Numbered from the stretch's first letter, positions 46,340-55,805 are shown. The stretch is 64,000 nucleotides of DNA from Kribbella sindirgiensis (GCF_004331435.1 NZ_SJKA01000007.1:434001-498000); one strand, 5' to 3'. The notes: generated by a model not told the origin, from the sequence alone. Made by a program: numbers and translations.

Positions 46340-48328
46340 TTGACTGACCACAAGCTCCGCTGGGGCATCATCGGCACCGGCAACATCGCGTCCCGGTTCG
46401 CCAGCCAGGTGCCGACGTCGAAGACCAACGAGGTCGTCGCCGTCGGCAGCCGGTCCCTCGACTCGGCGAACGCCTTCGCCGACAAGTGGGACATCGCGAA
46501 CCGGCACGGTTCGTACGACGACCTGCTCGCCGACGAGACCGTCGACGCCGTCTACATCGCCACACCGCACCCGATGCACGTCGAGTGGGCGATCAAGACG
46601 GCCGAGGCCGGTAAGCACGTGCTGTGCGAGAAGCCGCTCGCGATCAACCGCGCGTGGGCCGAGGCGATGATCGAGGCCGCCGTCCGCAACGACGTCTTCC
46701 TGATGGAGGCGTACATGTACCGGTGCCTGCCGCAGACCAAGCTGGTCGCGCAGCTGGTCCGCGACGGCGAGATCGGCACCGTCCACCAGATCCAGGCCAC
46801 GTTCGCGTTCGCCGCCGGGTACCGGCCGGAGAGCCGGATCTTCGCCGACGACCTGGCCGGCGGCGGCATCCTCGACGTCGGCGGCTACCCGGTGTCGATG
46901 GCCCGCCTGATCGCCGGCGCGGCCACCGGGCAGCCGTTCCAGGACCCGGCCGCGGTGTCCGCGGTCGGCACCGTGGGCGAGACCGGTGTCGACGAGTGGA
47001 CGGTGGCGACGCTGTTCTTCGACGGCGGCGTGACCGCCCAGGTGAGCACCGGCGTACGGCTCGGTGACAAGAACCAGGTCCGGGTCTACGGCAGCAAGGG
47101 CTACCTGCAGGTCGACGACCCGTGGTTCGGCGGCGACGGCAAGCCGACCCACGTCACGCTGCACAAGGTCGGGGAGGAGCCGCGGGACATCTCCGCGGAG
47201 CCGGCGCTGATCTACACCGCGGAGGCCGAGGCGGTGCAGGCGGCGATCGTCGCCGGCGCGAAGGAGGCGCCGGAGATGAGCTGGGCGGACACGCTCGGCA
47301 ACCTCACCGTCCAGGACCAGTGGCGGGCCGCGATCGGGCAGCAGTACGCGAGCGAGCGGGACGACGCGATCATCCCGACCGCGACCGGGCGCCCGCTCAG
47401 CCGCCGGGACGACGCCCCGATGACGTACGGCCACGTGCCGGGCGTCGACAAGCAGGTGTCCCGGCTCGTGATGGGTGTCGACAACCAGCAGACGCTCCCG
47501 CACGCGGCGGTCGTCTTCGACGACTTCGTCGAGCGCGGCGGTACGACGTTCGACACGGCGTACATCTACGGCGGCGGCAGGGGCGAGAAGCTGCTCGGGC
47601 AGTGGATGACGTCCCGCGGCAACCGGGACGAGGTCGTCGTGATCGGCAAGGGCGCGCACACGCCGTACTGCGACCCCGAGTCGATCACCCGGCAGCTGCA
47701 CGAGAGCCTCGACCGGCTGCAGACCGACCACGTCGACCTGTACTTCATGCACCGCGACAACGAGGACATCGCGGTCTCGGAGTTCGTCGACGTCCTCGAC
47801 GAGCACTTCAAGGCCGGCCGGATCAAGGCGTTCGGCGGCTCGAACTGGTCCACCGCGCGCTTCGACGAGGCGAACGCGTACGCCGAGGCGAACAGCAAGC
47901 AGCCGTTCACTCTGCTCAGCAACCACCTCAGCCTCGCGCGGGCGTACGACGTACCGTGGGCCGGCTGCCGGCACGTGGCTGACGACGAGTCGCAGGAATG
48001 GCTGCGGGAGCGGCAGGTCGCGCTGTTCCCGTGGTCGAGCCAGGCCCGCGGGTTCTTCACCGGACGGGCCAAGCCGGAGGACACCTCGGACGCCGAGCTC
48101 GTGCGCTGCTTCTACTCCGACGAGAACTTCCGCCGGCTCGACCGGGCGCGGGAGCTGGCGGCCGCCAAGGGCGTCGAGCCGACCGCGATCGCTTTGGCGT
48201 GGCTGCTGCACCAGCCGTATCCTGTATTTCCGCTGATCGGGCCGCGGCACGTCAGCGAAACCCGGACCTCGACTCCGGGGCTCTCGGTGTCCTTGACGGA
48301 CGACGAAGTGGCCTACCTCACTGCCTGA
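46340..48328 (+). CDS. Fused Gfo/Idh/MocA oxidoreductase and aldo/keto reductase
   Basis: A 662-residue protein in one uninterrupted frame. Residues ~1-335 are a Gfo/Idh/MocA dehydrogenase (WGIIGTGNIASRF Rossmann motif, VLCEKPLAINRAWAEAM). Residues ~370-660 resemble an aldo/keto reductase TIM barrel (TTFDTAYIYGGGRGEKLLG with Asp-Tyr, GKGAHTPYCDPESI, LQTDHVDLYFMHRDN). The TTG start has only a weak ribosome site. Codons run through the linker, so it is a genuine fusion. Placed after the sugar importer, it probably oxidises and reduces an imported sugar while recycling NAD(P). Confidence 0.9.
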   Translation: MTDHKLRWGIIGTGNIASRFASQVPTSKTNEVVAVGSRSLDSANAFADKWDIANRHGSYDDLLADETVDAVYIATPHPMHVEWAIKTAEAGKHVLCEKPLAINRAWAEAMIEAAVRNDVFLMEAYMYRCLPQTKLVAQLVRDGEIGTVHQIQATFAFAAGYRPESRIFADDLAGGGILDVGGYPVSMARLIAGAATGQPFQDPAAVSAVGTVGETGVDEWTVATLFFDGGVTAQVSTGVRLGDKNQVRVYGSKGYLQVDDPWFGGDGKPTHVTLHKVGEEPRDISAEPALIYTAEAEAVQAAIVAGAKEAPEMSWADTLGNLTVQDQWRAAIGQQYASERDDAIIPTATGRPLSRRDDAPMTYGHVPGVDKQVSRLVMGVDNQQTLPHAAVVFDDFVERGGTTFDTAYIYGGGRGEKLLGQWMTSRGNRDEVVVIGKGAHTPYCDPESITRQLHESLDRLQTDHVDLYFMHRDNEDIAVSEFVDVLDEHFKAGRIKAFGGSNWSTARFDEANAYAEANSKQPFTLLSNHLSLARAYDVPWAGCRHVADDESQEWLRERQVALFPWSSQARGFFTGRAKPEDTSDAELVRCFYSDENFRRLDRARELAAAKGVEPTAIALAWLLHQPYPVFPLIGPRHVSETRTSTPGLSVSLTDDEVAYLTA

Positions 48329-48413
48329 CTGTGTGCCTTACAGCCGAATTGGTGGGGCGCTGACACGCATGTAACATGGTCTGTCGGTGTCTCGACCCTG
48401 AACACGGAGAATC

Positions 48414-48635
48414 ATGTCTAAGAAGTGCGATGTCTGCGGCAAGCAGCCGACGTTCGGCAACAGCGTTGCCCGCCTGGGTAAGGGCGCGATGATCCGGCGG
48501 GTCAAGGCTCGTACGCCCCGCCGGTTCAACCCCAACATCCAGCCGGTCCGCGCGATCATCAAGGGCACGCCCACCAAGATGAAGGTGTGCACCTCCTGCA
48601 TCAAGGCCGGCAAGGTCCAGCGCGTCGTCGGCTGA
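48414..48635 (+). CDS. rpmB: 50S ribosomal protein L28
   Basis: A 73-residue L28 of the zinc-binding type: CDVC near the N-terminus and CTSC near the C-terminus, with RTPRRFNPNIQPVRA between. Compared with the short actinobacterial form I remember, it has about nine extra residues after FGNSV (LGKGAMIRRVK region). AACACGGAGA precedes the ATG. A strong terminator follows. Confidence 0.95.
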   Translation: MSKKCDVCGKQPTFGNSVARLGKGAMIRRVKARTPRRFNPNIQPVRAIIKGTPTKMKVCTSCIKAGKVQRVVG

Positions 48636-48663
48636 CCTGAAGCTCTCCTCCGTGTAGGGCCTT

Positions 48664-48698
48664 CGACAGGCGCCCGGTTCACCCCGGGCGCCTTGTCG
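48664..48698 (+). terminator. Terminator after rpmB
   Basis: A nine-base GC stem extends by five more pairs past one bulged T (CGACA with TGTCG), with a six-base loop, followed by GTGTTTG. Confidence 0.85.
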
Positions 48699-48951
48699 TG
48701 TTTGCCCAGTCTCCTCGTCGCCCGGACCGGCGCGAGGCCGCTCCGGACCTCGCGGCGCAGCTGAGGGTCATCCCCGGACTGCAGGGTTCCCTGCTCGTAT
48801 ACGAGGGGAGAACCCACCACGCGAGCGGCTCGTCACGTGGGCTCTCCGGAACATTTTCGTCACCTGCTGCAACATTTGTTCCGCAAACCACCACCCGCGG
48901 ACCAGTCACCTGAACCGGTATCCGCTCATGTGCTGTGGGTGGTGCTGTGGG
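48699..48951. other. Gap without a convincing gene
   Basis: Open frames on both strands here are short, overlap each other and have no ribosome sites. I see no RNA gene or strong structure apart from the rpmB terminator at the left edge. Confidence 0.5.
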
Positions 48952-49965
48952 TCAGTGGCGGTGCGCGACGACCGTGATCTCGTTCCGGTTGTGGTGCAAC
49001 TGCCGGGCGTGCCGTACGTCGTACCGCTCGCCGAGGATCTCGATACCGCGGCGGGCGCCGTCCAGCGGGTTCCTGCCGCCGCCCTTGAGCGTCACGATCG
49101 CGAGCCCGCCGCGCCGCAGGTGCGCCGCCGCGTCCAGCATCATCCGGGCGCTCGTCACCTGGTCCATCCGCATGTCGTTGACAGCCACGTCGAAGCGGAC
49201 CCGGTTCGCGTTCGCCGCGAAGAAGCGGCCCGCCGTCGTCGCCTCGTGATGGATCCGGCGATCGCCCCGCAGCCGCGGGTCCAGCGACCCCGGGTCGACC
49301 GACCACACCTCCTGCCCGTGCTGCCGCAGGATCCGCGTCCAGCCGCCCGGCGAGGCGCCGAGGTCGACGGCCTTCCCGCCGCGGGGCAGCTCCAGCCCGA
49401 ACGTCGCGATCGCCTCTTCCAGCTTGAACTCCGACCGCGAGACCCGCTCGTCACCCCGGGCCAGCCGCATCCGCCCGCCCGGCCAGTCGGACAGGCTGTC
49501 CGCGAGCCGGTTCAGCCCGAGCAGCACGGCCTTGCGCCCCGCGAAGCACGAGACGACGTACTCCTGCCCGGAACGCGTGACGGCCACTCCGCGGCCGGCC
49601 AGCGCCTCCTCCAGGCGGTGGTAGTACGATCCGCCGGTGCCGGCCGCGTCGGTCCAGGCCTGGACCGCCAGCGCCTTCGGATACTCCGGCAGCTCGCCCA
49701 GCACGACCTCAGCCAGCTCGTACTCCGGCGGCAGCTCCTCGAAGCTCGCGATCTCCACCGTCAGATGCCGGACGAACATGATCCGCCCCGCGTCACACGC
49801 CGCCGCGAACGCCTCCACGGGCGGCCCTTCGACCCGCCCGAGCTCCGCACCGACCCGCTGGACCCGCACGTCCCGCCCGAACTCGCCCCGGATCTCCCGC
49901 ACAGCGAGCTCGTAACTGTCGGCCGCGGCCGAGAACAACACACTCCTGCCACCGCCCACAACCAC
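48952..49965 (-). CDS. FtsJ-like SAM methyltransferase, RlmM-like
   Basis: A ~337-residue methyltransferase in which the RlmM/FtsJ catalytic tetrad can be read: Lys in SRSEFKLEEA, Asp in NDMRMD, Lys in VTLKGG and Glu in NEITVV. The SAM-binding loop is DLGASPGGW. RlmM methylates the 2'-hydroxyl of C2498 in 23S rRNA in E. coli; the target here is inferred. The start is uncertain: several GTG codons lie at 49965-49959 behind GAGAGG and GGGAG, and the frame is open to 50019. Confidence 0.8.
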   Translation of the reverse strand: MVVGGGRSVLFSAAADSYELAVREIRGEFGRDVRVQRVGAELGRVEGPPVEAFAAACDAGRIMFVRHLTVEIASFEELPPEYELAEVVLGELPEYPKALAVQAWTDAAGTGGSYYHRLEEALAGRGVAVTRSGQEYVVSCFAGRKAVLLGLNRLADSLSDWPGGRMRLARGDERVSRSEFKLEEAIATFGLELPRGGKAVDLGASPGGWTRILRQHGQEVWSVDPGSLDPRLRGDRRIHHEATTAGRFFAANANRVRFDVAVNDMRMDQVTSARMMLDAAAHLRRGGLAIVTLKGGGRNPLDGARRGIEILGERYDVRHARQLHHNRNEITVVAHRH

Positions 49966-50014
49966 TCCCACCTCTCGCCGCCACCCCGACCCTATCCACC
50001 CCGCCCCGCCCCCT

Positions 50015-50107
50015 CCCAAACCGGTTTGGGGAGCCCTACTGCCCGATTCAGGGGGGTATGCCTCCCCAGTTCAGGCCGGGGTCCTCCCCAAACCGGTTTG
50101 GGGAGGA
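50015..50107. repeat. Palindromic GC repeat cluster A
   Basis: Two palindromes around CCCAAACCGGTTTGGG: 50015-50030 (16 bases) and 50082-50107 (26 bases, all paired). Between them is a GCCCGATT/GGGGGG/GCCTCCCC module. The cluster lies between two divergent genes. A second cluster of the same kind is at 61.9 kb. Confidence 0.8.
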
Positions 50108-50184
50108 TGTCGGGCGTGGGAGGAGGGCGTGGGACGGGCGTGGGAGGGGGTGAGGGGATGGGCGTCTGTTGGGGTGTGGACGAG

Positions 50185-50190
50185 TAGCCT
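50185..50190 (+). promoter_or_regulatory. -10 box of the DAK2 gene
   Basis: TAGCCT ends seven bases before the GTG start and there is no ribosome site, so a leaderless message is expected. Confidence 0.45.
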
Positions 50191-50197
50191 TCCGGGC

Positions 50198-51799
50198 GTG
50201 GAGGAATTGACCGTCGACGTGCTGCGGGCCTGGGCTCGGACCGCACTGGCCGACCTGGCCCGGGCCCGGACCGAGATCGACGAGCTGAACGTGTACCCGG
50301 TACCGGACGGCGACACCGGCACCAACCTCTACCTGACCTGGGAAGCCGCCTGCGACGCGCTGCCCAAGGGCGAACTGACCTTCACCGAGGCGATCCAGGC
50401 ATTCGGCCGCGGCGCCCTGCTCGGCGCCCGCGGCAACTCCGGCGTCATCACCTCCCAGCTGATCCGCGCCTGCGGCCTCCGCCTCGACGAGAACCTCCCG
50501 CACCACACAGCCGCTGATCCTCAGATGAGCGAGGCCGCCGCGTTCGCCGACGCGCTCAGGTACGCCGCCGACGCCGCGTACGGGGCCGTCGCGCAGCCCG
50601 TCGAAGGCACGATGCTCACCGTCGCCCGTGCCGCCGCCACCGGCGCGATGACCGCCGCGAACGACGGCAAGACACTCGCCGACGTCTGCCTCGCCGCGGT
50701 CGCCTCCGCCCGCCAGGCCCTCACGAGGACGACCGAACAACTCGACGTACTGCGTCGCGCGGGCGTCGTCGACGCCGGGGGAGCGGGCCTCGTCGTCATC
50801 CTGGGTGCGATGGAATCGGTCCTCACCGGGCAGCACGTGCGGGTCGACGTACCGGCCAGGGTCGAGCCGCAGGGCGAGAGCGCCCAGAGCCAGGAGGGAC
50901 CGGCGTACGAGGTGATGTACCTGCTCGACGCGCCCGACGACAAGATCGGCGACTTCCGGCAGGCTCTGGCCGCGCTCGGCGACTCGGTCGTCGTGGTCGG
51001 CGGCGACGCACTCTGGAACGTCCACGTGCACACCGACGACGTCGGCGCCGCGATCGAGCACGGCATCGACATCGGCCGCCCGCACCGGATCCGGGTCACC
51101 CACTTCGACGACCAGGCGCACCACCACGAGCCCGCTCCCGGCCGGGCCGTGATCGCGGTCGTGGCCGGGGAGGGACTCGCCGGCCTGTTCAGCGAGGCCG
51201 GCGCCCGGATCATCCGCGGTGGCCCCGGGCGCCGCTGCTCCACCGGCGAACTGCTGCAGGCGATCGAGCAGTCCCAGGCGCCCGAGATCGTGATCCTGCC
51301 CAACGACCAGGACTCGATCGCGGTCGCCGAGGCCGCCGCCACCGCCGCCCGCCAGGACGGGATCCGGGTCGCCGTGATCCCGACCCGCGCCCAGGTCCAG
51401 GGCCTCGCGGCGATCGCCGTCCACGACGCGGACCGCAGCTTCGACGACGACGTCGTGCACCTCTCGGCCGCCGCCGGGCAGACCCGGCACGGCGCCGTCA
51501 CGATCGCGGTCAAGGACGCCTGGACGATGGCCGGCCGGTGCCGGATCGGCGACGCACTCGGCGTCGTCGACGGCGACTTCGCGCTGATCACCGCGGACCT
51601 CGAGGAGGCGGCGCTGGAGGTCGTCGACCGGCTGCTCGGCGGCGGTGGCGAGCTGCTCACGATCGTCACCGGCCGCGACGCCGACCCGGCCCTGGCCGAC
51701 GCCGTGGAGCGGCACGTCCGCCGGCAACGCAAAGATGTCGACGTCGTGGTGTACGACGGAGGACAGGACAGGTATCCGCTCCTGATCGGGGTCGAATGA
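50198..51799 (+). CDS. DAK2-domain protein, FakA-like kinase
   Basis: A 533-residue protein with an N-terminal DAK2 nucleotide-binding domain (NVYPVPDGDTGTNLYLT, key aspartates about residues 37-39; ARGNSGVI), a middle domain, and a C-terminal DegV-interacting-type domain. It resembles FakA, the kinase of the bacterial fatty-acid kinase system, and YloV. A FakB partner is not in the window. The gene directly precedes recG, as in many Gram-positives, and overlaps it by four bases. Confidence 0.85.
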   Translation: MEELTVDVLRAWARTALADLARARTEIDELNVYPVPDGDTGTNLYLTWEAACDALPKGELTFTEAIQAFGRGALLGARGNSGVITSQLIRACGLRLDENLPHHTAADPQMSEAAAFADALRYAADAAYGAVAQPVEGTMLTVARAAATGAMTAANDGKTLADVCLAAVASARQALTRTTEQLDVLRRAGVVDAGGAGLVVILGAMESVLTGQHVRVDVPARVEPQGESAQSQEGPAYEVMYLLDAPDDKIGDFRQALAALGDSVVVVGGDALWNVHVHTDDVGAAIEHGIDIGRPHRIRVTHFDDQAHHHEPAPGRAVIAVVAGEGLAGLFSEAGARIIRGGPGRRCSTGELLQAIEQSQAPEIVILPNDQDSIAVAEAAATAARQDGIRVAVIPTRAQVQGLAAIAVHDADRSFDDDVVHLSAAAGQTRHGAVTIAVKDAWTMAGRCRIGDALGVVDGDFALITADLEEAALEVVDRLLGGGGELLTIVTGRDADPALADAVERHVRRQRKDVDVVVYDGGQDRYPLLIGVE

Positions 51800-54033
51800 A
51801 AACGGATATGGACCGCAAGCTCCGGGACTTCCTCGGGGCCAAGACCGCCAAGACCTTCGCGGACGTGCTCGAGATCGAGACCGTCGGCGAGTTGCTGCGG
51901 CACTACCCGCGGCGGTACCTGAAGAAGGGCGAGCTGACCCCGTTCGACGAGCTCGAGGTCGGCGACCAGGCGACCGTCAGCGGCCGGGTCAAGAAGGTCA
52001 CGGCCCGCGCGCTGGACACCAAGGTCGAGATCAAGGCCGACGACGTCTACAAGTTCCGCAAGAAGCGGACGATCACCAAGGTCGTGGTCACCGACGGCCG
52101 CAACGACCTGGAGCTGGCGTTCTTCAACCAGCCCTGGCTGCTGACCAAGCTGACCCCCGGCACCGCCGCGCTGTTCTGGGGCGAGGTGACGATGTTCCGC
52201 GACACCATGCAGCTGAAGGGGCCCGGCACCGAGATCCTGGACGAGGACGACCTCACCGAGGCCGAGATCGAACGCCGGGCCCGGCCGTTCCGCCCGCTCT
52301 ACCCGGCGACCGGGAAGTTGCCGACCGCAACGATCGAGCGCTCGGTCAAGATCGTCCTGGACAGCCTCGACGACCGCATCGACGATCCCGTGCCGGACCT
52401 CGTGCTGCGCAACGAGAAGCTGCTCGGTCTGCGCGAAGCCCTGCAGAAGGTGCATCTTCCGGACACCGAGAAGGACATTCACGACGCGCAGCAGCGGTTC
52501 CGGTTCGAGGAAGCGCTGGTGATGCAGACGATCCTCGCCCAGCGCCGCGCGGTGACCGACGCGCTGAGCGCCGTACCGCGGCCGCGGCAGGCCGGTGGGC
52601 TGCTCGACGACTTCGACCAGCGGCTGCCGTTCGAGCTGACCGAAGGCCAGGCCGAGGTGGGGGAGGAGATCTTCGCCGACCTCGCCCGGCCGCACCCGAT
52701 GCACCGGCTGCTGCAGGGCGAGGTCGGCTCCGGCAAGACCGTGGTCGCGCTGCGGGCGATGCTGTCCGTGGTCGACAACGGCGGCCAGGCGGCCCTGCTC
52801 GCGCCGACGGAGGTGCTGGCCGTCCAGCACCACAAGACGCTCACCAAGATGCTCGGCGACCTGGCCGAGCAGGGCATGCTCGGCGGCGCGGAGCATGCCA
52901 CCAAGATCGGGTTGCTGACCGGTTCGCTGAACACCGCGTCCCGCCGTACGGCGATGCTCGACGCGGCCAGCGGCGCGGCCGGAATCGTGGTCGGGACGCA
53001 CGCGCTGCTCGAGGACAAGGTCCAGTTCGCGGATCTCGGGCTCGTGGTGGTCGACGAGCAGCACCGCTTCGGGGTCGAGCAGCGGGCCGCGCTGAGCGCG
53101 AAATCCGGGGCGAACACGCCGCACGTGCTGGTGATGACCGCGACGCCGATCCCGCGCACGGTGGCGATGACAGTGTTCGGCGACCTCGCGGTCTCGACGC
53201 TCACCCAGTTGCCGGCCGGGCGGTCGCCGATCCAGTCGTCCGTGGTGCCCGCGAAGGAGCGGCCGGACTGGCTGCAGCGGGCCTGGGCGCGGGTCCGCGA
53301 GGAGGTCGGCAAGGGCCACCAGGCGTACGTGGTGTGCCCGCGGATCGGCGACGACGTCAAGAACGCGAAGGACGAGGAGGGCGAGCTCCTCGAGACCGAC
53401 GAAGGCGGGAAGAAGCAGGCGCGGCCGCCGATCTCGGTGCTGCAGGTGTCCGAGGCGCTGGCCGAGATCCTGCACGACCTGCGCGTCGAGATCCTGCACG
53501 GGCGGCTCCCTGCCGAGGAGAAGGACGCGGTGATGTCCCGGTTCGCGGCCGGCGACATCGACGTCCTGATCGCCACCACGGTCATCGAGGTCGGGGTCGA
53601 CGTACCGAACGCCTCGACGATGGTGATCATGGACGCCGACCGGTTCGGCATCTCGCAGCTGCATCAGCTGCGCGGCCGGGTCGGGCGGGGCAAGGTGCCC
53701 GGGCTGTGCCTGCTGGTCACGGACCTGTGGGCCGGATCGAAGTCGTACGGGCGCCTGGACGCGGTCGCGTCGACGACCGACGGGTTCGAGCTGTCGCGGA
53801 TCGACCTGGAGACCCGCCGCGAGGGCGACGTACTGGGTGTCGCGCAGTCCGGGCGGCGCAGCAGCCTCAAACTGCTCAGCGTGCTGCGGGACGAGGACAT
53901 CATCCTCGCGGCCCGGCACGAGGCCACCAGGATCGTCGGAGTCGACCCCGCCCTGTCCGAGTTCCCGGAGCTCCTCGCGATCGTCCGAAGCGCCCTGCAG
54001 TCCGAGACCACCGAATACCTGGAGAAGCATTGA
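51796..54033 (+). CDS. recG: ATP-dependent DNA helicase RecG
   Basis: A 745-residue branch-migrating helicase that rescues stalled replication forks. It has the N-terminal wedge/OB domain (VSGRVKKVTARAL), Walker A with Lys314 (GEVGSGKT), the DEQH box at about residue 420, and TATPIPRT. It continues with the C-terminal helicase half (TTVIEVGVDVPNA, HQLRGRVGRG). The ATG overlaps the DAK2 stop. rsmD overlaps its end. Confidence 0.97.
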   Translation: MKTDMDRKLRDFLGAKTAKTFADVLEIETVGELLRHYPRRYLKKGELTPFDELEVGDQATVSGRVKKVTARALDTKVEIKADDVYKFRKKRTITKVVVTDGRNDLELAFFNQPWLLTKLTPGTAALFWGEVTMFRDTMQLKGPGTEILDEDDLTEAEIERRARPFRPLYPATGKLPTATIERSVKIVLDSLDDRIDDPVPDLVLRNEKLLGLREALQKVHLPDTEKDIHDAQQRFRFEEALVMQTILAQRRAVTDALSAVPRPRQAGGLLDDFDQRLPFELTEGQAEVGEEIFADLARPHPMHRLLQGEVGSGKTVVALRAMLSVVDNGGQAALLAPTEVLAVQHHKTLTKMLGDLAEQGMLGGAEHATKIGLLTGSLNTASRRTAMLDAASGAAGIVVGTHALLEDKVQFADLGLVVVDEQHRFGVEQRAALSAKSGANTPHVLVMTATPIPRTVAMTVFGDLAVSTLTQLPAGRSPIQSSVVPAKERPDWLQRAWARVREEVGKGHQAYVVCPRIGDDVKNAKDEEGELLETDEGGKKQARPPISVLQVSEALAEILHDLRVEILHGRLPAEEKDAVMSRFAAGDIDVLIATTVIEVGVDVPNASTMVIMDADRFGISQLHQLRGRVGRGKVPGLCLLVTDLWAGSKSYGRLDAVASTTDGFELSRIDLETRREGDVLGVAQSGRRSSLKLLSVLRDEDIILAARHEATRIVGVDPALSEFPELLAIVRSALQSETTEYLEKH

Positions 54034-54590
54034 CGCGCGTGATCGGGGGAGCGGCCGGTGGGAGGCGGATCGGCGTACCGCCGGGGAGTGGGACGCGGCC
54101 GACCGCGGACCGGGTGCGGGAGGCGTTGTTCTCGTCGCTGGAATCCGAGTTCGGGAGCTTCCACGGGCTCGCGGTGCTCGACCTGTACGCCGGATCGGGC
54201 GCGATCGGGCTGGAGGCACTGTCCCGTGGTGCCGCGAGGGTCGTGCTGGTCGAATCGGACCGGAAAGCGGCCGAGGTGATCGCGGCCAACATCAAGGTCG
54301 TGGGCCTGCCGGGGGCGACGCTCCTGACCCGGCCCGTGGAGAAGGTGACGGCCGGTGACGCCCCCGCGGTGTTCGACCTGGTGTTCGCGGACCCGCCGTA
54401 CAAGCTGGAGACCGCCGAGCTGCAGGACGTGCTGACCGGCCTGGTGGCGCACGGCTGGCTCGCAGACGACGCGGTGGTGGTCGTGGAACGCGGGAAACGG
54501 GAGCCGTGGGACTGGCCCGAGGGGTTCGCCGCGCTGCGGGACCGCAAGTACGGCGAGGCCCGGCTTTGGTACGGTCACCGCCATGGTTAA
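54030..54590 (+). CDS. rsmD: 16S rRNA (guanine-966-N2)-methyltransferase
   Basis: Methylates G966 of 16S rRNA. The 186-residue protein has the SAM motif DLYAGSGAIGLEALSRGA and the catalytic DPPY at about residue 121. I chose the TTG at 54030, which overlaps the recG stop and has GGAG five bases before; a GTG nine bases later is less well placed. The stop comes nine bases before coaD, so the three genes are one operon. Confidence 0.93.
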   Translation: MTRVIGGAAGGRRIGVPPGSGTRPTADRVREALFSSLESEFGSFHGLAVLDLYAGSGAIGLEALSRGAARVVLVESDRKAAEVIAANIKVVGLPGATLLTRPVEKVTAGDAPAVFDLVFADPPYKLETAELQDVLTGLVAHGWLADDAVVVVERGKREPWDWPEGFAALRDRKYGEARLWYGHRHG

Positions 54591-54599
54591 GGCTGGCCA

Positions 54600-55070
54600 A
54601 TGATCAGAGCTGTTTTTCCAGGGACCTTCGACCCGCCAACGGTCGGGCACCTCGACGTCATCACGAGGGCGGCTGCCGCCTTCGACGAGCTGATCGTCGC
54701 GACCGGGGTGAACCAGTCGAAGAACCGGCTGTTCGGGCCGCAGGAGCGGATCGAGATGCTCACCGAGCTGGTCGAGCCGTTCCCGAACGTCCGGATCGGC
54801 TCCTTCGAAGGGCTCGTGGTCGACTACTGCCGGGCCGAGGGCGCCGAGGTGATGGTCAAGGGCCTGCGGTCGGCTGCCGACTACGACTACGAACTGCAGA
54901 TGGCGCAGCTGAACCGGCGGATGACCGGCGTCGACACGTTCTTCCTGCCGACCGCGCCGGAACACGCGTTCATCTCGTCCAGCTGGGTCAAGGAGATCGC
55001 CCGCCTCGGCGGCGACGTCAGCACGTTCGTGACCCCGGCCGTTCACGCACGGTTACTGAACACGCTGTGA
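54600..55070 (+). CDS. coaD: Phosphopantetheine adenylyltransferase
   Basis: Makes dephospho-CoA from phosphopantetheine and ATP. The 156-residue enzyme has PGTFDPPTVGH (the nucleotidyl-transfer H-x-G-H-like motif) at residues 8-18 and ISSSWVKE near residue 125. Its length is normal. It follows rsmD closely, the standard actinobacterial order. Confidence 0.97.
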   Translation: MIRAVFPGTFDPPTVGHLDVITRAAAAFDELIVATGVNQSKNRLFGPQERIEMLTELVEPFPNVRIGSFEGLVVDYCRAEGAEVMVKGLRSAADYDYELQMAQLNRRMTGVDTFFLPTAPEHAFISSSWVKEIARLGGDVSTFVTPAVHARLLNTL

Positions 55071-55118
55071 CCGTCCCCGGATTGGGCGCAGCGCCGGGGA
55101 GTTGGTAGTGTAGATCAC

Positions 55119-55135
55119 CGGTCTCGACGAGACCG
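55119..55135. promoter_or_regulatory. Short palindrome before yceD-rpmF
   Basis: CGGTCTCG and CGAGACCG pair around a single A, with TAGATC just upstream resembling a -10 box. It may be an operator or the stem of a leader for the yceD-rpmF operon. Confidence 0.4.
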
Positions 55136-55177
55136 AGTTCTTGCCTGCCCACGCCTGAAAGGGATGTTCTGAGCGTC

Positions 55178-55714
55178 TTGGACCCGCGGTCCCCACTCGT
55201 GATCGATACCCACGAGCTGACCCGCCGCGCAGGGTCCCAACGCGAAGTCACCTTCTCGAGCCCGGCGCCGGCGGATCTCGGAATCGACGTGATCGGCGTC
55301 CCCGAAGGCGATCCGATCCAGTTCGATCTACGGCTGGAATCGGTGGTCGAAGGGGTGCTCGTCACCGGAACGGCCCGCGGCCGTCTGGTCGGGGAGTGCG
55401 CGCGGTGCCTGGTCGATATCGAGGACGAGTTCCTCGCTGACGTCCAGGAGCTGTACGTCTACCCGGAGAGCGAAGCCGAGCCGGACGAGGCCAGCCGGAT
55501 GGAGGGCGATCTGATCGACCTCGAGCCGGTGCTGAGGGACCAGGTGGTGCTCGCGCTGCCGTTCCAGCCGTTGTGTACGGACGACTGTCCGGGTCTGTGC
55601 CCCGAGTGCGGGGTACGCCTGGCGGACGAGCCCGGCCACAAGCACGAGGACGGGACCGACCCACGCTGGGCCGCCCTCGGAAACCTGCTCCAGCAGGACC
55701 AGCAGGACAACTGA
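55178..55714 (+). CDS. yceD: YceD/DUF177 family protein
   Basis: A 178-residue protein of the DUF177 family, linked to rRNA processing or 23S accumulation and usually encoded directly before rpmF. It has CARCLVD in the middle and a CPGLCPECG zinc-like motif near the end. The start is a guess: the TTG at 55178 is in frame, CTG at 55169 sits nearer to AAGGG, and GTG at 55199 also fits. Confidence 0.88.
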   Translation: MDPRSPLVIDTHELTRRAGSQREVTFSSPAPADLGIDVIGVPEGDPIQFDLRLESVVEGVLVTGTARGRLVGECARCLVDIEDEFLADVQELYVYPESEAEPDEASRMEGDLIDLEPVLRDQVVLALPFQPLCTDDCPGLCPECGVRLADEPGHKHEDGTDPRWAALGNLLQQDQQDN

Positions 55715-55805
55715 ACAGCTCCACCACGCACCATCGAAGTACCGAAATCGTCAGACTGAGCCGGCCGGGTCCACCAGCCCCCGGCCGAACCGAGGAGTCA
55801 TAACC

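Noticed and set aside
48338-48820. A 160-codon minus-strand frame over rpmB and the following gap
   Set aside because: It is antisense to rpmB and its terminator and shows no family features.
50521-54219. A 1232-codon open frame on the minus strand opposite recG and the DAK2 gene
   Set aside because: It is the antisense shadow of four well-recognised genes; it is low-complexity, rich in Arg, Ser and Pro, and has no ribosome site.
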